Positions 44,421 to 51,394 of a stretch of 64,000 nucleotides of DNA are shown in pieces. The translations under genes and the position numbers were made by a program. Every line of letters starts with the position of its first letter. The stretch's first letter is position 1. The DNA is from an uncultured Muribaculaceae bacterium (GTDB taxonomy: Bacteria; Bacteroidota; Bacteroidia; Bacteroidales; Muribaculaceae): contig CAJUIW010000003.1 in NCBI GenBank assembly GCA_910586895.1, positions 124,001 through 188,000 of the forward strand, read 5' to 3'. The notes beneath the pieces were generated by a model. The model ran no database searches and had not been told where the DNA came from. It saw only the letters and a program-made list of their open reading frames with translations.

Positions 44421-44627
44421 TTTAAGAGCCAGTCCCATAATATTCATTAACGCTGAGGTCGCATATCGCGGAATGATTTTTGAGTTGACGCGAGGGAGCA
44501 ATGCGGTGGCATTGTGACCGAGCGGCAGTTCGAAAGGCATCCACGAGATGTGATATGGAGTTTATATTATTTCATTAAGTAACTGACTGCCTCAGTATTA
44601 ACGAATATTATGGAACAGGCTCTTAAA
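44421..44627. repeat. MITE-like non-coding element with long imperfect terminal inverted repeats
   Basis: The 364-base gap before dapA holds a 203-207 bp element. Its left 35 bases (44423-44457) are the reverse complement of its right 35 bases (44591-44625) with about five mismatches; the outermost TTTAAGAGCC/GGCTCTTAAA are exact. The middle shows no open frame of note. No transposase is present, so it would be moved in trans if mobile. An extended RNA hairpin is an alternative reading. Confidence 0.6.
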
Positions 44628-44655
44628 AATATTTGCCGATATTGTCGCGAATATC

Positions 44656-44663
44656 TAACTTTG
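44656..44663 (+). promoter_or_regulatory. -7 promoter element for dapA
   Basis: TAACTTTG matches the consensus, 31 bases before the dapA ATG and just outside the inverted-repeat element. Confidence 0.65.
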
Positions 44664-44694
44664 TGGAGCTAAAAATTGACCCTGACTTTTTTTT

Positions 44695-45579
44695 ATGCCA
44701 TATATCAATCTCAAAGGCATGGGTGTGGCTCTTATCACCCCATTTCGCCAGGACAAGACAATTGACTTCGAGGCCCTCGGGCGTTTACTTGAATATCAAA
44801 TAGAAAGCGGCATTGACTATCTTGTGGTGCTCGGTACCACTGCCGAAACAGCCACGCTGTCCGATGATGAACGCCGGCAGGTGAAAGAATTCGTAAAAGA
44901 AACTGTTGCCGGACGCGTACCTCTGGTGCTTGGATGCGGAGGTAACAATACCGCAGCTCTGGTACATGAACTTCAGAACTCCGATCTGTCAGGGTTCAGC
45001 GCCATACTAAGCGTAGTGCCCTTCTACAACAAACCGTCGCAGGAAGGTATCTATCAGCACTACAGCGCCATAGCCAAGGCATCGCCCGTACCGGTAGTGC
45101 TTTACAATGTGCCGGGACGAACCGGCGTGAACATGACTGCCGAAACCACACTCCGTCTTGCCCGCGAGCACTCCAACATCATAGCCATCAAAGAGGCATC
45201 AGGCATAATGAGTCAGGTAGATGACATCATAAAGCACAAAAGCCCTGACTTCATGGTCATATCCGGCGACGACGGCATTACATTCCCCCTTATCACACTC
45301 GGAGCTGTAGGTGTGATATCCGTGATAGGCAATGCTTTTCCACGCGAATTCTCACGCATGGTACGGCTCGCTCTGTCAGGCGATTACGACTCAGCCCGCA
45401 CTATCCATCACCGGTTTGCCGACCTTTTCAACCTGCTGTTTGTTGACGGCAACCCCGCCGGCGTGAAGTGCCTGCTCCACGACATGGGCTTTATTGACAA
45501 TGAATTGCGTCTGCCTCTTGTACCGACACGCCTCACCACTCATGAAAAAATACGTCAGGTGCTTGAACGGTTACAATAA
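44695..45579 (+). CDS. dapA: 4-hydroxy-tetrahydrodipicolinate synthase
   Basis: Condenses pyruvate with aspartate semialdehyde in lysine and diaminopimelate synthesis. TIM-barrel of 294 aa, the usual length. The start GMGVALITPFRQD, the GTTAETATLSDDE stretch near residues 47-59, the Tyr in VVPFYNKPSQEG near 107 and the Schiff-base Lys in NIIAIKEASG near 162 are intact, as is VISGDDG near 188. It is followed by the tRNA-Arg gene, which has its own promoter. Confidence 0.96.
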   Translation: MPYINLKGMGVALITPFRQDKTIDFEALGRLLEYQIESGIDYLVVLGTTAETATLSDDERRQVKEFVKETVAGRVPLVLGCGGNNTAALVHELQNSDLSGFSAILSVVPFYNKPSQEGIYQHYSAIAKASPVPVVLYNVPGRTGVNMTAETTLRLAREHSNIIAIKEASGIMSQVDDIIKHKSPDFMVISGDDGITFPLITLGAVGVISVIGNAFPREFSRMVRLALSGDYDSARTIHHRFADLFNLLFVDGNPAGVKCLLHDMGFIDNELRLPLVPTRLTTHEKIRQVLERLQ

Positions 45580-45594
45580 TTAAAATAAATTCAT

Positions 45595-45602
45595 TATCTT
45601 TG
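45595..45602 (+). promoter_or_regulatory. -7 promoter element for tRNA-Arg
   Basis: TATCTTTG lies 18 bases before the first base of the tRNA, the expected distance for a short leader. Confidence 0.65.
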
Positions 45603-45620
45603 CAGCGCAAAGCAATATCA

Positions 45621-45694
45621 GGTCCGGTAGCTCAGCTGGATAGAGCATCTGCCTTCTAAGCAGACGGTCACGCGTTCGAATCGCGTCCGGATCA
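45621..45694 (+). tRNA. tRNA-Arg (anticodon UCU)
   Basis: A full cloverleaf can be drawn: acceptor GGTCCGG with CCGGATC (one G-T pair), D arm GCTC/GAGC, anticodon stem TCTGC/GCAGA with loop CTTCTAA and anticodon TCT at 45655-45657, a 5-base variable loop, and T arm ACGCG/CGCGT with loop TTCGAAT. The discriminator base is A. The CCA end is not encoded. It would read AGA codons. Confidence 0.95.
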
Positions 45695-45711
45695 CACCCC
45701 CACAACCTGCG

Positions 45712-45744
45712 AAGGCGAGAATATCATTTTCTCGCCTTATTTTG
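45712..45744 (+). terminator. Intrinsic terminator after tRNA-Arg
   Basis: AAGGCGAGAA (45712-45721) pairs with TTCTCGCCTT (45729-45738), followed by ATTTTGTT. A diverged copy lies near 46285-46335. Confidence 0.8.
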
Positions 45745-45767
45745 TTATATTTTAAAATCTCTCTGAT

Positions 45768-45977
45768 ATGACACAGATAACATTAACAATCAGCGATCCT
45801 AAAGATGCTACTTTAATTAAAAAGCTTCTTGCCAAGTTTGATAGCGTGACAATAACTAAAACCGAGCGCAAGCGTAAGACAGGCCTTGATGAAGCACTCG
45901 AAGATGTTGCGGTCGGACGAGTAACTACATATAATTCCGTGGACGAAATGTTTGAAAAACTTGGTATTGAATTATGA
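45768..45977 (+). CDS. Antitoxin of a YafQ-type toxin-antitoxin pair
   Basis: A 69-aa protein with a beta-strand start (MTQITLTISDPKDA) and a charged helical tail containing EALEDVAVGRVTTYNSVDEM, the usual layout of Bacteroidetes antitoxins next to YafQ/RelE toxins. It should bind and block the toxin and repress its own promoter; no clear operator is seen. Its stop overlaps the toxin start by four bases (ATGA at 45974-45977). The toxin is broken, so this may now be an orphan. Confidence 0.75.
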   Translation: MTQITLTISDPKDATLIKKLLAKFDSVTITKTERKRKTGLDEALEDVAVGRVTTYNSVDEMFEKLGIEL

Positions 45978-46238
45978 AATACATAATCCGAAATACCAAA
46001 AGATTTGACAAGGATCTTAAGCGATGTGCCAAAAGAGGATTTCCTATGAGGCATATTGCGGAAGCTATGCACATCCTTTCTGAAACAGGCACACTCCCAC
46101 CGAAATATCGTCCACACAAGCTTGTGGGAATGCCACATCAGCGGCCCTAATAGCGATTGGCTGATGGTGTGGGATCAAAACGACAATGAGCTTACTCTAC
46201 TGATGCTCCGCACCGGTTCGCATTCTGATTTGTTTTAG
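45974..46238 (+). pseudogene. YafQ-like mRNA interferase toxin, disrupted by an internal deletion
   Basis: The first frame reads MKYIIRNTKRFDKDLKRC and onward to YRPHKLVG, the normal first two thirds of a YafQ toxin, then stops after MPHQRP. The second frame resumes with WECHISGPNSDWLMVWDQND and ends in TGSHSDLF, the normal C-terminus with its catalytic His. Family members have about five more residues (Gly-Asn-Tyr type) between KLVG and WECH, so about 20 bases have been lost, with TGGGAA as likely short homology at the joint. The toxin is expected to be inactive. Confidence 0.82.
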
Positions 46239-46284
46239 ACAATATACTAATAGCCAGCGTTTTACCTCCAAATAGATTCATACC

Positions 46285-46335
46285 TCAACCTGTGAAGTCG
46301 AGAGAATAGCATCTCCCGCCTTCATTTGTTATAAT
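46285..46335 (+). repeat. Diverged copy of the region after tRNA-Arg
   Basis: CAACCTGTGAAG, a near-hairpin (GAAGTCGAGAGA with TCTCCCGCCTTC) and TTTGTTATAATTTTTATC parallel the stretch at about 45702-45760 (CAACCTGCGAAG, hairpin, TTTGTTATATTTTAAAATC). It marks the far side of the toxin-antitoxin remnant. Confidence 0.5.
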
Positions 46336-46342
46336 TTTTATC

Positions 46343-46459
46343 ATGAAGCCGGCTACAAATAACTATATTCATAAAATTGTTGCTTATCTCAAGGAGCAGC
46401 CTGTGCTTCGCGCATGGCTGTTCGGATCTTATTCCCGTGGTGAACGAAAATACATCTGA
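46343..46459 (+). pseudogene. Truncated minimal nucleotidyltransferase (MNT) fragment
   Basis: A 38-codon frame encodes the N-terminal part of an MNT protein: an amphipathic helix, then AWLFGSYSRGE, the GS-containing nucleotide-binding start. The DxD part that should follow within about ten residues is missing and the frame stops after RKYI. It is too short to work and is probably a relic of a second HEPN-MNT or nucleotidyltransferase antitoxin locus. The remaining bases up to the next promoter show no gene. Confidence 0.65.
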
Positions 46460-46510
46460 AAAGCATTATTCGTCCGTCAATCAATCCGTAATATTAATAA
46501 AGTGTCAAGC

Positions 46511-46542
46511 TTTGCATAATTGGATTGTGTGGATTAACTTTG
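46511..46542 (+). promoter_or_regulatory. Promoter of the TamA/BamA-like gene
   Basis: TTTG at 46511-46514 and TAACTTTG at 46535-46542 with a 20-base spacer form a complete Bacteroidetes promoter. It decides the start at 46591, because the in-frame ATG at 46525 lies within it. Confidence 0.75.
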
Positions 46543-46590
46543 CAGAATGCTTTCAAAGGCGTATTGCTCCTCAGAAAGCGTTTCACTGAT

Positions 46591-48942
46591 ATGAGAATCA
46601 TCACCTCGCGTTATATCATACTGTTAGCTGCCTGTCTTTTATTGTGGTCGTGCAGCACTACCCGTCATGTACCTGCCGGGAGTATGCTTCTTGACAATGT
46701 ACATATAACAGTCGATGATACCTCCAAGGTGAAAAGCGCCGATCTGATCAACTATCTGCGCCAGACTCCGAACCACAAGGTGCTTGGATTCGCAAAGCTT
46801 CAGCTCGGCATGTACAATCTGTCAGGAAAGGACTCCACCAAATGGTATAACAAATGGATCCGCCGGCTCGGACAGCCACCTGTCATATACAACGATGAAC
46901 TTACTGCGGCTTCACGCAAGCAACTCCGTCAGGCTCTTATCAACAAAGGGTATATGGGAGCTACAGTAGACGTGGACACCGTCATCAAATCGTCGGGCAA
47001 AAAAATCAATGTCAATTATAAGGTGCATCCCGGCTCACCCCACTATATATCATCGATAAGCTACGATATTCCTGATACGGCTATAGAGCGGCTTATCATG
47101 ATTGACACCATGCGGATAGCCCTCAAGCCGGACGACCTCTTTGACCGCACAGCACTGGATGAAGAACGCGTACAGATTACCGAACGACTGCGCAACAGAG
47201 GTTATTATGCATTCACCAAGGAATACATAACCTTTTATGCCGACACTGCCGACGGCTCAAAAGGTGTTGACCTCACCCTTACCGTGAGGCCCCCGCGACG
47301 CCAAGGCGCTACGGCCAACTTGCCTGTCGACACAGCCCTGCTGCACTCCCCCTATAGAATAAACCGCGTGATGTTCGTCACCGATTCACGCTCAGGACTG
47401 AGCCCCGACCAGATGATACCGGCCGGAAGCGATACGGTAAGCTACCGCGACATACAGGTGGTATACGGGGATGACCGCTATCTGCGTCCATCGGCACTTG
47501 ACGAAAAATGCTTTCTCAAGCCTGGCGACCTCTATCGTGCTCGAGATGTAGACCGCACATACGAAGCGCTTTCACAACTCGGCATAATCAAGTCAATAAA
47601 TATTGAGATGGTACCGACCGGCGAAGTTGACGGCCACAAATATCTTGATGCCTACATATTCATAACCCGCAATAAAAAGCAGAGCGTATCACTCGAACTT
47701 GAGGGGACCAACTCGGAAGGCGATCTGGGCTTCGGTGTCGGGCTCGCCTACTCACACCGTGATGTCGGCCGGCGCTCAAATCTGTTCAATGCCAAGTTCC
47801 GAACGAGCTACGAAAGCCTGTCAGGCAATCTGTCAGGCCTCATCAATGACCGGTATACGGAATATGCTACCGAGGTTGGATTCACATTCCCGAAATTTCT
47901 GTTCCCCTTCCTGCGCCGGTCATTCACACAGCGCGTGAAAGCCGTGACTGAAGTGGCTGCCTCGTTTAACTATCAGGAACGTCCCGAGTATACCCGAATC
48001 ATAGCCGGTGCGGCATGGAAATACAAATGGACCGCCCGCAACGGCAACGAACGACGCACATTTGACCTGCTCGACATCAACTATGTGTATCTCCCCGAGA
48101 GCACCAATGACTTCATTGACCAGATAGCCCCGTCGAACCCCCTGCTACGCTACAGCTATGAGGACCATTTCATAATGCGTATGGGCTACACATTCTATCG
48201 CACAAACAAACGCATTGCCTCAATAGCCGATTCGCGCCGATACACTGTGCAGCGCTACATCTACTCGCTCCGCGCAGCAGCCGAGACAGCCGGCAATCTT
48301 CTGTATGCCATATCATCGCTATCCGGACAGAAACGCCACGACGATGCCTACAGCGTGTTCGGCATACGCTACGCCCAGTATGCCAAGGTGGATGTCGACT
48401 ACTCCCTGATGCGCAACTTCAACTCACGCCATTCTCTTGGCTTTCATGTAGGAGCTGGCATAGGAGTTCCTTACGGCAACTCCCGTGTTCTTCCTTTCGA
48501 AAAGCGCTTCTACGCCGGAGGTGCCAACGGAGTCCGTGGATGGGGTGTGCGCACGCTCGGTCCGGGCGCATTTGACTCACGCAACAATGTTACGGACTTC
48601 ATAAACCAGTGCGGCGACATTCGTCTGGATCTGAATGCCGAATATCGTGTAAAGCTGTTCTGGGTATTTGAAGGAGCTTTGTTTGTCGATGCAGGCAATA
48701 TCTGGACTATACATAATTACGAAAACCAGCCCGGCGGTATGTTCCACTTCTCAACATTCTGGAAACAGATAGCAGTGGCTTACGGTGCCGGCCTGCGTCT
48801 TGACTTCACATACTTCCTTCTGCGCTTCGACCTTGGAGTCAAAGCCTACAATCCGGCGGCCAATCAGGAACGCTGGCCCATAATACACCCACGCTGGGGA
48901 CGCGATACCGCGTTCCACTTCTCTGTGGGATACCCCTTCTGA
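46591..48942 (+). CDS. TamA/BamA-like outer membrane assembly protein (lipoprotein)
   Basis: A 783-aa Omp85-superfamily protein. A lipoprotein signal with lipobox LLLWSCSTT (Cys about residue 20) opens it, followed by POTRA-like repeats (about 30-400), for example INYLRQTPNHKVLGFAKLQ and LRQALINKGYMGATVDVDT, and then a 16-strand barrel of the surface antigen D15 type. The barrel carries the hallmark FYAGGANGVRGWGVRTLGPG near residues 640-660 and ends in FHFSVGYPF, a beta-signal-like C-terminus with terminal Phe. It probably helps insert or assemble outer-membrane proteins or lipids. The lipid anchor is unusual compared with E. coli TamA, though seen in Bacteroidetes members. Confidence 0.87.
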   Translation: MRIITSRYIILLAACLLLWSCSTTRHVPAGSMLLDNVHITVDDTSKVKSADLINYLRQTPNHKVLGFAKLQLGMYNLSGKDSTKWYNKWIRRLGQPPVIYNDELTAASRKQLRQALINKGYMGATVDVDTVIKSSGKKINVNYKVHPGSPHYISSISYDIPDTAIERLIMIDTMRIALKPDDLFDRTALDEERVQITERLRNRGYYAFTKEYITFYADTADGSKGVDLTLTVRPPRRQGATANLPVDTALLHSPYRINRVMFVTDSRSGLSPDQMIPAGSDTVSYRDIQVVYGDDRYLRPSALDEKCFLKPGDLYRARDVDRTYEALSQLGIIKSINIEMVPTGEVDGHKYLDAYIFITRNKKQSVSLELEGTNSEGDLGFGVGLAYSHRDVGRRSNLFNAKFRTSYESLSGNLSGLINDRYTEYATEVGFTFPKFLFPFLRRSFTQRVKAVTEVAASFNYQERPEYTRIIAGAAWKYKWTARNGNERRTFDLLDINYVYLPESTNDFIDQIAPSNPLLRYSYEDHFIMRMGYTFYRTNKRIASIADSRRYTVQRYIYSLRAAAETAGNLLYAISSLSGQKRHDDAYSVFGIRYAQYAKVDVDYSLMRNFNSRHSLGFHVGAGIGVPYGNSRVLPFEKRFYAGGANGVRGWGVRTLGPGAFDSRNNVTDFINQCGDIRLDLNAEYRVKLFWVFEGALFVDAGNIWTIHNYENQPGGMFHFSTFWKQIAVAYGAGLRLDFTYFLLRFDLGVKAYNPAANQERWPIIHPRWGRDTAFHFSVGYPF

Positions 48943-48976
48943 TTTTTTCACGAAATACAACAAAAATCTTATTCGC

Positions 48977-49636
48977 ATGCTGATAATATTTGATCTTGAC
49001 GGGACTCTGCTTAACACCATAGCCGACCTTGCAGCCGCCACAAACTATGCGCTCGAGCAGTGCGGCTATCCCACCCATTCGCCCGAGGCATATCCCTACT
49101 TTGTAGGCAACGGCGTGACCAAGCTACTTGAGCGTGTGCTCCCTGAAGATATGCGCATACAGACAAATATCGACCGCATGCGCCGCCACTTCACTGAGTA
49201 CTATGAGGTACACATGACTGACTTGACCACACCATATCCCGGCATCATGGACCTGCTCACAAAAGCCCGTGAGCGCGGCTACGATGTGGCTGTGGCTTCC
49301 AATAAATATCAGGCGGCCGTGACACGCCTCATAGAAGACTTCTTCCCGGATATAAAATGGGCCGCTGTAGAGGGTCAGAAAGAGGGTGTGCCCGTCAAAC
49401 CGGATCCTTCGATAGTGTTCAGCATCCTCTCTGCTTGTCCTACGCCTAAAACCAAAGTCCTGTACGTTGGCGACTCAGGTGTGGATATGGTCACTGCCCG
49501 CCGTGCTGGAGTGGAATCGGCCGGAGTGACGTGGGGATTCCGCCCGGTAAAAGAACTTCAGGAAAATTTGGCCGACAACATTGTCAGCAATCCGGAGGAA
49601 ATCCTGGCCATTGCTGACCGCATGGCTGCTGAATAG
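48977..49636 (+). CDS. HAD family hydrolase, phosphoglycolate phosphatase-like
   Basis: A 219-aa HAD phosphatase of the Gph/PGMB group. Motif I is FDLDGTLLNT at residues 4-13, with the nucleophile Asp and the acid/base Asp; motif II Ser/Thr is in VAVASNKYQ near 112-120; the motif III Lys is in PVKPDPSIVF; and motif IV is YVGDSGVDMVTARRAG near 159-174. A helical cap lies at about 15-85. Gph removes 2-phosphoglycolate, but substrates in this group overlap. It follows the outer-membrane gene with a 34-base gap and ends at a hairpin. Confidence 0.88.
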   Translation: MLIIFDLDGTLLNTIADLAAATNYALEQCGYPTHSPEAYPYFVGNGVTKLLERVLPEDMRIQTNIDRMRRHFTEYYEVHMTDLTTPYPGIMDLLTKARERGYDVAVASNKYQAAVTRLIEDFFPDIKWAAVEGQKEGVPVKPDPSIVFSILSACPTPKTKVLYVGDSGVDMVTARRAGVESAGVTWGFRPVKELQENLADNIVSNPEEILAIADRMAAE

Positions 49637-49658
49637 CCCAGCCTTATCAACATACAGA

Positions 49659-49694
49659 AAGTCCCGCTTCTCCGGATTCGGTGAAGCGGGACTT
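49659..49694. terminator. Hairpin between the HAD gene and purB
   Basis: A 12-bp stem AAGTCCCGCTTC (49659-49670) with GAAGCGGGACTT (49683-49694) lies between convergent genes and can act on both strands. Confidence 0.75.
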
Positions 49695-49720
49695 CCGTTA
49701 ATGATATATCAAAGCCTCTA

Positions 49721-51064
49721 TCAGCGGCCTGTATATGAATGGGGCGAGAGAGCGCGGAGCTCATTCTTGACATCCTCGCTCACAGCAAGAGTGTCGATAA
49801 ACTCAGCTATGCTCTCAGCTGTAACCTTCGCATTTGTGCGGGTGAGCTGCTTGAGAGTTTCATACGGATGGGGATACCCCTCACGGCGCAGGATTGTCTG
49901 AATACCTTCAGCCACCACATTCCACATAGCGTCCAGATCGCGATTGATAGCCTCCTCGTTAAGTATAAGCTTGCCGAGTCCCTTCAGAGTGCTTGCAAGC
50001 GCTATCATGGTGTGACCTACGGGAACACCTACATTACGTAGCACCGTTGAGTCAGTGAGGTCGCGCTGCAGACGTGACACGGGCAGCTTGCCGGCCATAA
50101 AGGACAGAACGGCATTGGCTATGCCGAGGTTGCCCTCCGAGTTCTCAAAATCGATAGGATTAACCTTATGGGGCATGGCCGATGACCCTACCTCACCCTC
50201 CTTGATACGCTGCTTGAAGTACTCCATGGATATGTACTGCCATATGTCGCGGTCAAGGTCAATGATGATGGTATTGATACGGCGCAGTCCGTCAAAAAGG
50301 GCGCCCATATTGTCGTAGTTGGATATCTGTGTGGTGTACTCCTCACGCTCGATGCCCAGATTCTCCTGAAGGAAACGTGCTGCGAATCCGCGCCAGTCAA
50401 TGGCAGGGTAAGCCACGCTGTGGGCATTGAAATTGCCGGTGGCGCCACCGAACTTACCGCTTACAGGCACAGCCTTCAGAAGATCACGCTGCCGACGCAG
50501 ACGATATACAAACACCATTATCTCCTTGCCCAGACGTGTAGGCGATGCAGGCTGTCCATGAGTCTTGGCAAGCATCGGTACTTCAGCCCATTCCTCGGCC
50601 ATCGATGCAAGAGTGTCAATCAGGCGGTCAAGTTCAGGAAGATATACATCAGCGAGCGCCTCACGTATTGACATCGGCACTGCGGTATTGTTGATATCCT
50701 GCGAGGTAAGACCGAAATGGATGAATTCCTTGTACTGGGCCAGTCCCATTACATCGAATTTCTCCTTGATAAAATACTCCACCGCCTTGACGTCATGATT
50801 GGTCACACCTTCAATTTCCTTGATTCGGCGCGCATCGTCAAGCGAGAAATCACGGTAGATGTTGCGCAGAGGTTCGAAGTATGCTTCGCTGACACCTGCC
50901 AGCTGAGGCAACGGAATCCGGCAAAGAGCTATGAAATACTCTATCTCCACACGGACACGGTAACGTATGAGCGCATATTCCGAGAAATACACATCAAGAG
51001 GCTCGCATTTCGAGCGGTAGCGGCCATCCACTGGCGACACTGCTGTAAGCTGGTTTAATTGCAT
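49721..51064 (-). CDS. purB: Adenylosuccinate lyase
   Basis: Cleaves SAICAR and adenylosuccinate in purine synthesis. The fumarase/aspartase signature SSAMPHKVNPIDFEN near residues 296-310 holds the catalytic Ser loop; HFGLTSQDINNTAVP near 116-130 and KTHGQPASPTRLGKE near 168-182, with the general acid/base His, are complete. The N-terminus LTAVSPVDGRYRSK and the length of 447 aa match the bacterial E. coli-type PurB, distinct from the shorter Bacillus-type. purC lies 3.4 kb away on the other strand, so the purine genes are near each other but not in one operon. Confidence 0.96.
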   Translation of the reverse strand: MQLNQLTAVSPVDGRYRSKCEPLDVYFSEYALIRYRVRVEIEYFIALCRIPLPQLAGVSEAYFEPLRNIYRDFSLDDARRIKEIEGVTNHDVKAVEYFIKEKFDVMGLAQYKEFIHFGLTSQDINNTAVPMSIREALADVYLPELDRLIDTLASMAEEWAEVPMLAKTHGQPASPTRLGKEIMVFVYRLRRQRDLLKAVPVSGKFGGATGNFNAHSVAYPAIDWRGFAARFLQENLGIEREEYTTQISNYDNMGALFDGLRRINTIIIDLDRDIWQYISMEYFKQRIKEGEVGSSAMPHKVNPIDFENSEGNLGIANAVLSFMAGKLPVSRLQRDLTDSTVLRNVGVPVGHTMIALASTLKGLGKLILNEEAINRDLDAMWNVVAEGIQTILRREGYPHPYETLKQLTRTNAKVTAESIAEFIDTLAVSEDVKNELRALSPHSYTGR

Positions 51065-51137
51065 CGTTATAATAGTTTGTTATATGTTTCAGAATAAAAC
51101 TGTCGAAGCCGAGGACACACATCCATACCTCGATTTG

Positions 51138-51145
51138 CAAAATTA
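51138..51145 (-). promoter_or_regulatory. -7 promoter element for purB
   Basis: On the minus strand this reads TAATTTTG, matching TAnnTTTG, 73 bases before the purB start. It is back to back with plus-strand promoters for the pseudouridine synthase. Confidence 0.5.
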
Positions 51146-51199
51146 ATCAAATTTTTATGAACTTTCAGGCATACCTTTGTTATATAACTGAAAAATGAT

Positions 51200-51355
51200 T
51201 ACATTTGCAAGCGTTCAAGCCGGGTACCGGCTTATACAATAGCGATGTGGCACCGCGTGAAGTCATAAAAAACACCACCGGAAAACTATTTGTTAGGATT
51301 AATTATTAAAACACCATAAAAACGTAAAACGAACAAACGCCGAGAGGCTTTTTTT
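51200..51355 (+). promoter_or_regulatory. Promoter and long leader of the pseudouridine synthase gene
   Basis: The 330-base gap contains TACATTTG at 51200-51207 (a second candidate, TACCTTTG, is at 51172-51179) and a leader of about 185 bases. The leader holds the hairpin AAGCCGG/CCGGCTT near 51217-51235 and a short GCC-GAGA-GGC stem with seven T at 51339-51355, which looks like a weak attenuator 40 bases before the ATG. No open frame of note is seen. Confidence 0.5.
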
Positions 51356-51394
51356 CACTTACTTCTTTTCAAGAATTATTAACGTGTTACCATC

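Noticed and set aside
46056..46238. Independent 60-codon gene on the plus strand
   Set aside because: Its last 40 residues are the C-terminus of the YafQ toxin in a shifted frame, so it is part of the broken toxin.
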